Source of the DNA: JADJSS01 sp964490845
GTDB lineage: Bacteria > Bacteroidota > Bacteroidia > Chitinophagales > JADIYW01
Assembly (NCBI GenBank): GCA_964490845.1
Contig: CAZBED010000006.1
Location: 62,001-126,000, forward strand
Reading direction: 5' to 3'
DNA: 64,000 nucleotides
In this document: positions 26,145 through 35,568 of the stretch, one piece after another
How positions within the stretch are numbered: position 1 is the first letter of the stretch
Layout of the letters: the number at the start of each line of letters is the position of its first letter
The notes under the pieces: model-generated
Told to the model about the DNA's origin: nothing
Databases searched by the model: none
What the model saw: only the letters and a program-made list of their open reading frames with translations
Translations under genes and position numbers: made by a program

Positions 26145-26762
26145 ATGAATAGAATTTTACAAAGTGTATTTCTTTTATTGTTCGTTGTTTTTGTCCAGGC
26201 ACTTTCCAATGCACAGACGGACAGGGTAAAAACTGTGAAGGCAGGAGTTGTTCCGGCAATTACAGAAAATCCAAACACAGCGGTATTGAAAAACAAAGGA
26301 GAAACAGAGACGGTAAATAAAGAAATCCCAAAAACAGCCGTTGAATTTAAAAGTGCGAATGCCATTCAGTATAAAAACATGGATTCGCTGGCGACATTAA
26401 AGAACAGTAAGACAATATCCGAAACAGAAAAACTGAAGCCAACAGCTGCAGAACCTTACACAGATAACAGTGTCCAGTATTTTAAAGAAACACTGCCAGA
26501 GCAAACAGTTGTAACCAATGCCGAAAGAAAAACAGAGAAACCTTCCGTATCTGTAAATTACAAACAAAGACAAGTGAAGCAGGATATACATCCGCTACAG
26601 GATTTTTCTCATCCGGGCATTTCTGAAAGTAAACGATTGTATTTACAACAGGAAGCAGACGATTTACAGGCTGAAATCAGCAGGAATAGCAGTAACCCGA
26701 ATTATGATATCGCTACGAAACAACGGCAGTTGGAGGATATCAGAAAATTATTACAACCGTAA
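26145..26762 (+). CDS. Small secreted coiled-coil protein of unknown function
   Basis: A 205-residue protein I do not recognise. MNRILQSVFLLLFVVFVQALSNAQ is a signal peptide with cleavage after NAQ. The middle (residues 30-150) is rich in Lys, Glu, Thr and Pro with no hydrophobic core, so probably disordered, with loose repeats such as NAIQYKNMDS and NSVQYFKETL. The last about 50 residues (SKRLYLQQEADDLQAEISRN onward) form a charged amphipathic coiled coil. Only 2 bases separate its stop from the start of the giant protein, so they are translated from one message and may act together, for example as an accessory factor. Confidence 0.7.
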   Translation: MNRILQSVFLLLFVVFVQALSNAQTDRVKTVKAGVVPAITENPNTAVLKNKGETETVNKEIPKTAVEFKSANAIQYKNMDSLATLKNSKTISETEKLKPTAAEPYTDNSVQYFKETLPEQTVVTNAERKTEKPSVSVNYKQRQVKQDIHPLQDFSHPGISESKRLYLQQEADDLQAEISRNSSNPNYDIATKQRQLEDIRKLLQP

Positions 26763-26764
26763 AG

Positions 26765-29700
26765 ATGGATTTCATGAAGAGATTTTTACAACTGCTGCTT
26801 TTTATATCTTGTCTTTTTGTCGAGTCACGTTTGTTTGCTCAATTAAACAATAATTGTTCCAATGCGATTCAGGTTTGTAACAACCAGCTGGCCGAACAAC
26901 TGGACGATGGCCCGGGCACACAGGAATGTCCCACAGGCGGCTGTGGATGTATGCTGGCCGGAGAAAAGAATACGAGATGGTTTAAGATTGTCATTCAAAC
27001 AGGGGGCACGTTAGAATTCACGATTCGCCCATACAACGGTACGGCGGATTATGATTTCTCCCTTTGGAATATGGGAGTTGGCGGTGCTTGTCCGACAGGT
27101 TCGGCTTTAGGCTTACCGGACAGATGTAATTTTGCAGCTCCAAAATCCCCAACAGGAATAAGGGGAACTACGAATGGTAATTCAAACGGTGCATCCGGCA
27201 ATTTATTTTCAAATAATATAACGGTTACTGCCGGGCAGGTCTTGTATCTTCTGGTAGACAACTACGACGGAACGCAGGAAGGGTTTTATCTCGATTTCTT
27301 CGGTGGTGCGCCCGGTTCCGGAACGGGAACGACAGCGACATTCTCATGCGCTGGTGTCAATCAGTGTACAACTTGTAACGATGCAGACTGTAAGTCATAT
27401 TACTTTGCCAGCCCCGATGATTATTCCTTTGATGAAACGGCGGCCAATGGTGCCTGTCATTCTAACTTTGGCTATGCTTCTGTTAAAACGGCGACGGTGT
27501 GTGGTAACTTTACAGTACCCGCCCCTTTTACAACAGTTCAGTTTCCTATAAATCGCGGATATGAAATCGTTACTACCAATGGTGCGAATACAACCACCTG
27601 TCTTAATTCGGCGGTCATCACCTATCAGGTTTGGGATAACTGCGCGTCAGCGGCGCTTACTCCATCCTCACCCGGTATATATAATGGACTAAACAATTCA
27701 ACCAGCTATAAGGTTTGTAAAACCATAACTGTTACCGGAGCAGATTGCTGGTTAAGCCGGATTTGTCTGCCTTATTGGACGATGGTACAAAATGATGTCA
27801 TTTGTAATGCCACCGCGTTAACCATGAATGCTGCACCAATTGCAGGGACCAATGCCGGTGCCTCTTCGGATTTGGATGCAGGATGTACGGGCTATCAGGA
27901 TGTATATTATAAGTTTACCGCGCCTGCTTCCGGCAGGGTACAGGTCAATGTAGTTCCTAACGGCTCTTCTGATGTGAAGATAAGCCTGATTGGCCCTATG
28001 GCCGGCCTTGAAGGGGGTGTCAATGATTGTAACTTGACTTGTTCTCAGTTGGGCGAGAGCAATGTAGTGATGGGTTGTAATGATGACGGTGGTACAGGAG
28101 GTACAGAACGCTTGTTTACTTTTGTTATTCCTGGACAAACCTATTACGTTTGGGTAAGTGGGACTCTTTTCAGGCCTACGGCAACCTTTACCGTACAGGT
28201 AACTGAAACCATAACCAATACAGCTAATCCTACGCCCGGTCCGGATATCGTGGGCACTCCTGATGTAATTCCTTCCAATGATCAATGTGCCAATGCAGTA
28301 AATTTAAATCTGTGTGTACCGCAGGCAGGTACTAATATTGGAGCAACAGCTGAATGTACGGATCCTGATCCGGTATATGTCGATGCATTGACATTGGAAA
28401 ATGATGTTTGGTATAAATGGACTGCACCAGCCAATAATAATAACAGTCAGGTTACCTTAACGGTTACAGGCGTTTCCTGCACCAGCGGGGAAGACGGTAG
28501 TACTGGAATCCAGTTTGGTATTTTCAGAGGAAGCTGCGCTTCCCTAACTCCTATTAGTCATGGTACCACGTCGTTGACATTCACGCCTGTTGCCGGACAA
28601 ACCTACTATTTTGTCATTGATGGAAATGCAGGTGCTCAGTGCAATTTTAATATTCAGGTTAAACGTCCATATGTATCTTCTCAAACATGCAATACATCCT
28701 CTGCCTGCGCCGGAGGCGCTTTAAATGCGACTATGGGAGTTACCTACTATACTTCTAATCCCGGCACGAGATGGGCATATTGTAAATCGGGCACATTTGG
28801 AACGCCATGTACCATAGATTTGGATAATCCTGCCACGTACGTAGTTTATAATCCGGGAGTTGGCCTTCCTAATCCCGGCTGTACTCCGGCTACTTATACA
28901 TTTGTTGGATATATTTTAGCAGATAACGGTGTAACGACCATTGCCCCCGGTTATCCGGCGCCGCAACCGGCAACAGCAAATTGTGTACGTGCCACGAATC
29001 CGTGTACGTTCAACATCTATCCGAGCATTACATCGACATACACCATATCAGGATTGCCTTGTTCACAAAACATAACTATTAATTCAGGTTGTGCAGGCGC
29101 TGTAACAACGACGGGAACACTTAATCAGGGGCCTATGGCTACGGGTACTTCCGGATCTTATACTCCGGTTACTATTTCATGGGCTGCTCCTTATAATTTA
29201 GGTGTTCCTGCTGGTTGCGGTAATGTGACGATTAACAACACCTACAACTGTCCGTCACCATCTTCTGATAATTGTGCCAATGCACTGCCTTTGACAATGG
29301 GTGCCGCTCCCATTGCAACAAACAATACGAGTGCTGCTTACAATTTGGTAGAAGACTTCTCCTATTTAGGCTGTGACAATTATGGAAAAGGAGTATGGTT
29401 TTATTTTACCGCGCCATTATCGGGAAATGTAGATGTGAATGTGACCAATGTTGGGGTTGGAAATGACTTTGATCCGGTAGTATATATATTTGAAGGAGTG
29501 GACACAATTAATATAGGCGGTTCCATTTATTTGGATGAGGATGATTGCGCCAGCTGTAGTGAATTTACCAATACCAATTCCAATCTGGATACCCGTGGAA
29601 TTGATTGTGCCGATAACAATGGATCAGGGGGAAATGAAATTATTAATCTCAGGCATTTAACACCCGGAAACAGATATTATGTTTTGGTGGATGGATATGA

Positions 29701-32700
29701 GACAACAGGTTCCACACAGACAGGGAATTTTTCCATTGATGTAGACAGTATTGGTCCAAATGTTACACCGCCTTCAAATGATAAATGTTTCAATGCAACT
29801 GATATATCTAATATCGCCTGCAACGGTTATCAGTCTATGAATATTGATGCTACATCCCCTTGTGATGAAGACCCGGTTTTTCCAAATGCCACTACTGAAA
29901 ATACCGTATGGTATATTTATGTTGCCCCTTATACAGGTTCTTACACGTTCTCTTATTTTGATTCCAAAGGTGTAGAATGTGCCGGCCATGCGGCAATTGG
30001 TGATAATCATGTTACACCTTACATTCCTTCATCATCAGACGTAGGTGCGCCGGGTATTCAGTTTACCATTTATCAGGGAAATACCTGTTCTTCTTTAACG
30101 ACAGTACCAAACTCAACGGTAAGCACAGGTACCTTTGATGGCAGCGTTACCGTAAACCTGACAGCAGGACAGAAATACTATGTGGCCGTCGATGGTTTTG
30201 CCGGAAATGAATGTACCTATAAATTTAAAATTTACAATAAACAGGTTTGTTGTAACGCAGATTTAGGAATAACGGAAAAAGGAGATACAGTACTTTGCTA
30301 TGGAGAAGAAACTATTTTAGGGGTTTCTGCCGATCCAATTATATTTGGTTCAAATGTGTTGAGTAACCCGGTTATCGGATGGCAGTTCTCCTCCACTCAG
30401 CCTACAGGTGCATCTTTAGACCCTTTTGACCCCTCTAATTCCGGAAAAGAATATTATGTGGGGCAAATAGACAGAAATTGTACAGGGACTTCTACCAGAA
30501 CAATTGATAAATATGCCAGTGATGTGAACGATGAACAAGATATCGGCACACTCGATGGAACAATCACTAAAAATCTCGTCATATCCGGATTTCCTGCCGG
30601 CGCTACCCTGCAAAGTGCGAATAATATAGAATTATGTTTTTATTTCTTTGCAGAAAACATGGATAATATGTATATCCGGCTCAGAGCTCCGAACGGTACA
30701 ACCATTGTACTCGCGGATGATGACTGTGGTACCAGAGACGGAGCCTGGAGTGTATGCCTCAATCAGGCAGCCGGCGCCAGCATCACAACGTCTTGTCCTG
30801 CCAGCACATCTCCTCCGTCAACGCTGAGTGGAAATTATACACCTGAAAATTCATTTGCCGGATTAGTAGGTGTGCCTTTAAATGGTACCTGGCAGTTATT
30901 GTTCAGTGACAACTATGCTGATTTTAACGGCATCTGGTATTATGGCTCTACCTTAAAATTAACCTACGACCAGACCTATAGTAATTGTACGTATAATGCT
31001 CATCACGGTGATTTGAATATCATTAATAATGATCCGTTTAAATATGGACCACAGCAGTTCTGGCTGACACCTGTGACTATGGTTGATTATGATGCAACAA
31101 CCGGTACATTAACTCCGGATTATACCTGTTACAGCTATGGTGCACCGGTAAAAATTACGTTGCTGGAGAAAGTAACCACCCCAACATTCACCCCAACCTG
31201 TGCAGCTCCCGGTGATGGCAGTAATGGTGTCTCTTTAACCGTAACTTCTCCAACAGGAGGATTACCGGGACTTCCGGGTCCACCCGAAACCTACACTGGT
31301 ACGAATTCAACAGCTGCCACCGGATGGGATAACGGAACCAATGTTGGCTCAGGAGGAAGTTGTACTCCAGGAGCAGGCATGGATGCGGAAAGAACGATTA
31401 CCGTTCCCGGTACTGCATTTACAGGTACACCTGCATTGGCTTCTGTCAATGATATTAAGGTTTGTGTAACGTTGAATCATGCTTGGATGCAGGATGTAGA
31501 CATGTATCTGGTGGCACCTAATGGTAGCTGTATTCAGTTGATGACGGATGTAGGGCCGATCAGCAGCGCATCCCTGACAAATGTATGTTTTGTAGCATCC
31601 GGTACAAATATCAATACGTATACTACCGGTAGTTTATCCGGAGTAGACAGGGTTCCGGAAGGAACTCTAAGTACCTTATTAGGAACATCAATGGAAGGTA
31701 TATGGAAGCTGCAAATTTTTGATGATGCTACCGGAGATGCAGGAACACTAAGCAGTTGGAGTATCACTCTCAACAACAACACAGTTCCGTCTGTTGATAC
31801 CTTTACGGTAATAGGTTCAGGAGCTGCCGGTACTATTAGCTATCCTACACGTCCCGTGGGAGAAAGTGAGGTTTCCGCTCCATTTACCGTTGCGGACGGA
31901 CAAACGTGGAGTGTCCGGTTTGTAGATAATGCCGGATGTGAAAGCCAGATTGGCGGCACTTACAATAAACCTAATTTAGGTACAGTTGTACTAGATACAA
32001 ATGTTTGTGATAGTTCAATAGTTTCTTTTTCTACTTCAAATCCTATTCCGTTGTTTTCGCAGTACAAAGTGATACTTGATTTCGACTCATATCCGCAGGA
32101 TGTTTCCTGGTTGATATATGATGGCAATAATCAGGTTGTGGCATCCGGTGGAGGCTACGGAACGACAGTGGGCGCAAACACTACTACTACGCCGGCTACT
32201 ATTAACCCAAATGACGGGCCTTTCAGGTTTGTGCTCTATGATGGCTATGATGATGGATTTGGCTCCGGAGGTGGTTCAACCAATAACGGAGGCTTAAATA
32301 CATTGAACTTTATACGAATTGTAGAGGTACATGCAGATGGTACGGTAGATACGCTGTTCAGTAAGAATTACTTATTTTGTTCATCTCTTTATTGTGTAGG
32401 ACCGGCGGCATCCGTGTTTGGTCAGCTGGATGTTAATTTAGGTACACCAATCGGTACATTTGCTACAGGTGTTTCTGTAACACTTGAAAATAACAGGACT
32501 TGTACCGGCGCAACCGTTGCAGGTGCTATTACCCTTAATACAGATGGTACAGGAACTATTAATACCAATGCCGCCGGTGTAAATCCGGGTTCTTCCTATT
32601 CTTTGCAATACAGTTATACCGATCAATATGGTTGTACAAAAATGATTTGCGGGCCATTGGATGTGTTTCCGCAAATCCGTATAACACCTACCATCAACTG

Positions 32701-33478
32701 TGCCGCATCACCTCCGACTGTTTCCGTTAATGCTAACTGCACGGGTTGCAATGCCACTTATGTGGCGGAATATTCATACAATGGAGGAACCTCATGGACG
32801 ACAGCGACAACTGCTAATTTCCAGGATATATTCACCTTTGCCCATATTAAGAATGTTGTTACTGGTGTTGTAGGTTGTGAAGTCAGCAGCGCGAAACTGG
32901 CGGATTGCCCGACAGTTTTACCAATTGAGTTGATTTACATAAAGGCCGAGCCTGTCAATAATGAATATATAAAGGTGAGCTGGGCGACAGCATCCGAAAT
33001 GAATACAAAAGTATTTGAGGTATTGAGAAGTACGGATGCCATTCATTTTACTAAAATAGGTGAAGTGGCTGGGGCAGGAAATTCAAACACGATTAAAAAT
33101 TATTTCTTCGACGATCATGATGTAATGCCGGGTGTCATGTATTATTATCAGGTTCGTGAAGTGGATACAGATAATCGTACCCATCTGACAAATATTGTAA
33201 ATGCTAAAATTGATAAAGATAAATTTGAACTCATTAGTATTTATCCAAATCCGGTTTCAGACAATACGGTAATAACCATGTATTCCAAAGAGCCTGTAGA
33301 TATTACGCTGACGATTTACAATGATATCGGTCAGTTGATGAAAAATGAAATTAAGACGATGAAAACCGGTTTAAACGAATGGAAAATCGAAACACAGCAA
33401 TGGTCTAAAGGAGTATACTATTTTATCGTCACCAACGAACGGCAGCCTGTTACCAGACAAGTGATTAAACTGGAATAA
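26765..33478 (+). CDS. Giant type IX-secreted surface protein with two proprotein-convertase P-domains
   Basis: A 2237-residue secreted protein. The signal peptide ends LFAQ after MKRFLQLLLFISCLF (start ATG 26765 or 26774). From about residue 25 to 1120 it has several Cys-rich beta-sandwich modules that each open with a DxCxNA-type sequence (NNCSNAIQVC, NDQCANAVNL near 502, SDNCANALPL near 833, NDKCFNATDI near 1003) and resemble PPC-type bacterial domains. Two P-domain-like modules lie near 1245-1405 and 1540-1675, each with RLRAPNGT or YLVAPNGS and a GTWQLLF or GIWKLQIFDD motif. A fibronectin-like module (about 2050-2150) precedes a type A sorting domain (IYPNPVSDNT, ending RQVIKLE). No catalytic domain is visible, so it is probably an adhesin or surface scaffold. 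Confidence 0.88.
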   Translation: MDFMKRFLQLLLFISCLFVESRLFAQLNNNCSNAIQVCNNQLAEQLDDGPGTQECPTGGCGCMLAGEKNTRWFKIVIQTGGTLEFTIRPYNGTADYDFSLWNMGVGGACPTGSALGLPDRCNFAAPKSPTGIRGTTNGNSNGASGNLFSNNITVTAGQVLYLLVDNYDGTQEGFYLDFFGGAPGSGTGTTATFSCAGVNQCTTCNDADCKSYYFASPDDYSFDETAANGACHSNFGYASVKTATVCGNFTVPAPFTTVQFPINRGYEIVTTNGANTTTCLNSAVITYQVWDNCASAALTPSSPGIYNGLNNSTSYKVCKTITVTGADCWLSRICLPYWTMVQNDVICNATALTMNAAPIAGTNAGASSDLDAGCTGYQDVYYKFTAPASGRVQVNVVPNGSSDVKISLIGPMAGLEGGVNDCNLTCSQLGESNVVMGCNDDGGTGGTERLFTFVIPGQTYYVWVSGTLFRPTATFTVQVTETITNTANPTPGPDIVGTPDVIPSNDQCANAVNLNLCVPQAGTNIGATAECTDPDPVYVDALTLENDVWYKWTAPANNNNSQVTLTVTGVSCTSGEDGSTGIQFGIFRGSCASLTPISHGTTSLTFTPVAGQTYYFVIDGNAGAQCNFNIQVKRPYVSSQTCNTSSACAGGALNATMGVTYYTSNPGTRWAYCKSGTFGTPCTIDLDNPATYVVYNPGVGLPNPGCTPATYTFVGYILADNGVTTIAPGYPAPQPATANCVRATNPCTFNIYPSITSTYTISGLPCSQNITINSGCAGAVTTTGTLNQGPMATGTSGSYTPVTISWAAPYNLGVPAGCGNVTINNTYNCPSPSSDNCANALPLTMGAAPIATNNTSAAYNLVEDFSYLGCDNYGKGVWFYFTAPLSGNVDVNVTNVGVGNDFDPVVYIFEGVDTINIGGSIYLDEDDCASCSEFTNTNSNLDTRGIDCADNNGSGGNEIINLRHLTPGNRYYVLVDGYETTGSTQTGNFSIDVDSIGPNVTPPSNDKCFNATDISNIACNGYQSMNIDATSPCDEDPVFPNATTENTVWYIYVAPYTGSYTFSYFDSKGVECAGHAAIGDNHVTPYIPSSSDVGAPGIQFTIYQGNTCSSLTTVPNSTVSTGTFDGSVTVNLTAGQKYYVAVDGFAGNECTYKFKIYNKQVCCNADLGITEKGDTVLCYGEETILGVSADPIIFGSNVLSNPVIGWQFSSTQPTGASLDPFDPSNSGKEYYVGQIDRNCTGTSTRTIDKYASDVNDEQDIGTLDGTITKNLVISGFPAGATLQSANNIELCFYFFAENMDNMYIRLRAPNGTTIVLADDDCGTRDGAWSVCLNQAAGASITTSCPASTSPPSTLSGNYTPENSFAGLVGVPLNGTWQLLFSDNYADFNGIWYYGSTLKLTYDQTYSNCTYNAHHGDLNIINNDPFKYGPQQFWLTPVTMVDYDATTGTLTPDYTCYSYGAPVKITLLEKVTTPTFTPTCAAPGDGSNGVSLTVTSPTGGLPGLPGPPETYTGTNSTAATGWDNGTNVGSGGSCTPGAGMDAERTITVPGTAFTGTPALASVNDIKVCVTLNHAWMQDVDMYLVAPNGSCIQLMTDVGPISSASLTNVCFVASGTNINTYTTGSLSGVDRVPEGTLSTLLGTSMEGIWKLQIFDDATGDAGTLSSWSITLNNNTVPSVDTFTVIGSGAAGTISYPTRPVGESEVSAPFTVADGQTWSVRFVDNAGCESQIGGTYNKPNLGTVVLDTNVCDSSIVSFSTSNPIPLFSQYKVILDFDSYPQDVSWLIYDGNNQVVASGGGYGTTVGANTTTTPATINPNDGPFRFVLYDGYDDGFGSGGGSTNNGGLNTLNFIRIVEVHADGTVDTLFSKNYLFCSSLYCVGPAASVFGQLDVNLGTPIGTFATGVSVTLENNRTCTGATVAGAITLNTDGTGTINTNAAGVNPGSSYSLQYSYTDQYGCTKMICGPLDVFPQIRITPTINCAASPPTVSVNANCTGCNATYVAEYSYNGGTSWTTATTANFQDIFTFAHIKNVVTGVVGCEVSSAKLADCPTVLPIELIYIKAEPVNNEYIKVSWATASEMNTKVFEVLRSTDAIHFTKIGEVAGAGNSNTIKNYFFDDHDVMPGVMYYYQVREVDTDNRTHLTNIVNAKIDKDKFELISIYPNPVSDNTVITMYSKEPVDITLTIYNDIGQLMKNEIKTMKTGLNEWKIETQQWSKGVYYFIVTNERQPVTRQVIKLE

Positions 33479-33496
33479 ACTTCCGAAAGACTAAAT

Positions 33497-33546
33497 AAAA
33501 ATGGTACAGGTTGAGGCATATATACTTTCTGTACCATTTTGTTTTT
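33497..33546 (+). terminator. Rho-independent terminator after the giant gene
   Basis: AAAATGGTACAG (to 33509) pairs with CTGTACCATTTT (33529-33540), a 12-bp perfect stem with a 19-base loop, followed by GTTTTTAT. Confidence 0.85.
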
Positions 33547-33586
33547 ATATTCGTAATGTTTTTCAAAAAAGTGTAACTAATAATAC

Positions 33587-33889
33587 ATGATAGTAGATGA
33601 AGCATTAATCGCTAAACTTGCAAATTTGTCAAAACTGGAATTTGATATGGAGGGAACGGAAGCCATTAAGCAGGATCTTACCAAGATATTGAGTTTTATG
33701 GAGAAGCTGAATGAACTTAATACGGACGGCGTGGAACCTTTGGTATATATCAATGAAGATACCAATGTATTCAGGGAAGATGAGGTGAATTATCCGATAA
33801 CGAAGGAAGAAGCGCTGATGAATGCCCCAATAAAAGATAAGGATTATATAAAAGTTCCGAAATTTGTAAAAGGAACAAAATATAATTGA
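33587..33889 (+). CDS. gatC: Asp-tRNA(Asn)/Glu-tRNA(Gln) amidotransferase subunit C
   Basis: A 100-residue subunit that stabilises the GatCAB amidotransferase, which converts Glu-tRNA(Gln) or Asp-tRNA(Asn) to the amidated form. It matches the GatC pattern: IAKLANLSKLEFD at the start, ILSFMEKLNELNTDGVEP in the middle and FREDEV then APIKDKDYIKVPKFV at the end. Length is normal. gatA and gatB are not adjacent, as is usual in this phylum. The ABC gene starts 31 bp downstream. Confidence 0.93.
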   Translation: MIVDEALIAKLANLSKLEFDMEGTEAIKQDLTKILSFMEKLNELNTDGVEPLVYINEDTNVFREDEVNYPITKEEALMNAPIKDKDYIKVPKFVKGTKYN

Positions 33890-33920
33890 AATTGAACCAA
33901 ACAGCAGTCAATATTTTGCT

Positions 33921-34649
33921 ATGCAGGAACCTGTTATTAGTCTAAAAGGAATTACCCGGGAATTTAATCTGGGGGATGAAGTCATCTATGCGTTGAAAGG
34001 GATTGACCTGATGATTGACAAGAATGAGTATGTTGCATTGATGGGGCCTTCAGGTTCCGGCAAATCAACGCTGATGAATATATTGGGTTGCCTGGATACG
34101 CCTACGGCTGGGCAGTATTTTCTTCAGGGTACGGATGTCAGCCAGTCTTCGGATAATGAATTGGCGTCCGTTCGGAATCATCAGATTGGATTTATTTTTC
34201 AGACATTTAATTTAATTCCAAGGCTGACGACCATAGAAAATGTGGCATTACCCCTGATTTATGCCGGCTGGAGTAAAAAACAAAGAGACGAACGTGCCAT
34301 TCAGGTGCTGGAACAGGTGGGGTTAGGCGACAGAATGAAACATAGGCCAAATGAATTATCGGGAGGGCAGCGGCAGCGTGTGGCGGTGGCAAGGGCTTTG
34401 GTCAATAATCCGTCCCTTATACTGGCAGATGAACCAACCGGAAATCTGGACTCTAAAACTTCCTATGAAATTATGAAGTTGTTTGAAGATATCCATGCGC
34501 ATGGAAATACACTTGTTGTCGTCACGCATGAGGAAGATATCGCCTCTTATACCCATAGGATTGTCAGAATGAGAGACGGATTGATAGAAAGCGACCAGCC
34601 TAATCCCGCCATAAGAAAAGCGATGAATACCGTAGTGCAAACGGTTTAA
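33921..34649 (+). CDS. ABC transporter ATP-binding protein, MacB/LolD type
   Basis: A 242-residue ATPase of the MacB/LolD/FtsE group, which powers lipoprotein release or export of peptides and macrolides with a separate permease. Walker A is GPSGSGKST at residues 42-50, the Q-loop is FIFQTFNLIPRLTTIENV, the signature is LSGGQ at 146-150, and Walker B is LILADEPTGNLD, a stretch typical of this group. No permease is adjacent, so the partner cannot be named. Its stop overlaps the marC stop by 4 bases. Confidence 0.92.
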   Translation: MQEPVISLKGITREFNLGDEVIYALKGIDLMIDKNEYVALMGPSGSGKSTLMNILGCLDTPTAGQYFLQGTDVSQSSDNELASVRNHQIGFIFQTFNLIPRLTTIENVALPLIYAGWSKKQRDERAIQVLEQVGLGDRMKHRPNELSGGQRQRVAVARALVNNPSLILADEPTGNLDSKTSYEIMKLFEDIHAHGNTLVVVTHEEDIASYTHRIVRMRDGLIESDQPNPAIRKAMNTVVQTV

Positions 34650-35224
34650 AACTGGAACAACAAAGCCAGATTTTTTGAAAATAATTTTATCGCGATAGAT
34701 AACAGAATGATGCCAAAAACCTTTCGTAAAATATTGATACCCGTATCTCCGATCAGGAGTTCTATTTTGGGAATAAAACGAATAACAAAATAGATGATAC
34801 CCAGGTTTATCAGAATGGCTATCAGGATTACATAAACATCATATTCGGAACGAAGAGATAAAAGTGTTGTCAGTGTACCTGCACCGGCAATCATTGGAAA
34901 TGCTATCGGGACTACCGATGTGCTTTTGACAGAGGCATTGCCTGATTTGAAAATATCTCTGTTGAGTGTCATTTCCAGTCCCACCAGAAAAATAACGATA
35001 GACCCGGCCAGTGAAAAGGATGCCACATCAATCCCAATCAGGTTCAGTATCTGATTTCCGGTAAATAAGAACAGAATCATAATAAATCCGGAAACAATGG
35101 TAGCGTATTTCGCATCTACATGCCCTACTTTGGATTTAATATCCAGGATAACAGGAACAGAACCCAAAACATCAATAATGGCAAATAAGATTAAGGTGAC
35201 GGTAGATATCTCTTTTATATCCAT
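34646..35224 (-). CDS. MarC-family integral membrane protein
   Basis: A 192-residue inner-membrane protein with six hydrophobic segments. Family blocks include ALFAIIDVLGSVPVILDI-like start (LFAIIDVLGSVPVIL near residue 12), GLEMTLNRD and the central IAFPMIAGAGTLTTLLSL (the conserved P-x-x-x-G-P/A-G motif). The family was once thought to confer multiple antibiotic resistance, but this was withdrawn and its function is unknown. Convergent with the ABC gene with a 4-base overlap of stops. Confidence 0.9.
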   Translation of the reverse strand: MDIKEISTVTLILFAIIDVLGSVPVILDIKSKVGHVDAKYATIVSGFIMILFLFTGNQILNLIGIDVASFSLAGSIVIFLVGLEMTLNRDIFKSGNASVKSTSVVPIAFPMIAGAGTLTTLLSLRSEYDVYVILIAILINLGIIYFVIRFIPKIELLIGDTGINILRKVFGIILLSIAIKLFSKNLALLFQF

Positions 35225-35568
35225 AATTATTCTTTTCGACAGACAAAGTTCTTGGTTTTAGTTGATACATGCTAATCCGAGACATTACTATTGTACTAAA
35301 ATGTTAGTCGGTTGTGCTAAAGTCCGCTATTAATCGTTTTGAAATATAAAACACTATACCACAGGTAACTGTAAACAGTGAGTAAATTTGGAATTGTAAA
35401 TGAAATCATCCTGATTTTTGAGTCGGGAATGGAGATACAGTTGTGTTATCAACAAAACAGGTGCTAAATGGAAATAATTTTGAACTAAAATTCTAAAAAA
35501 GTTGTGTAAATTTGCAAATTAATATAAATTAACATTACTTTTGTCGAATAATTAAAACCAAAGTCTTT
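35225..35568. other. 344-bp intergenic region upstream of the major OmpA gene
   Basis: AT-rich and non-coding. It holds the OmpA promoter at its right end and a second TAnnTTTG (TAAATTTG, 35507-35514) that could be an alternative -7 box. Nothing else recognised. Confidence 0.6.
35511..35543 (+). promoter_or_regulatory. Bacteroidota promoter for the OmpA gene
   Basis: TTTG (35511-35514), 21 bases, then TACTTTTG (35536-35543): a full match to the -33/-7 pattern TTTG-N19-21-TAnnTTTG, 25 bases upstream of ATG 35569. Confidence 0.7.

Noticed and set aside
34646..34649. Overlapping convergent stops of the ABC ATPase and marC
   Set aside because: The 4-base overlap is a tail-to-tail stop arrangement found often in compact genomes; not worth a separate finding.
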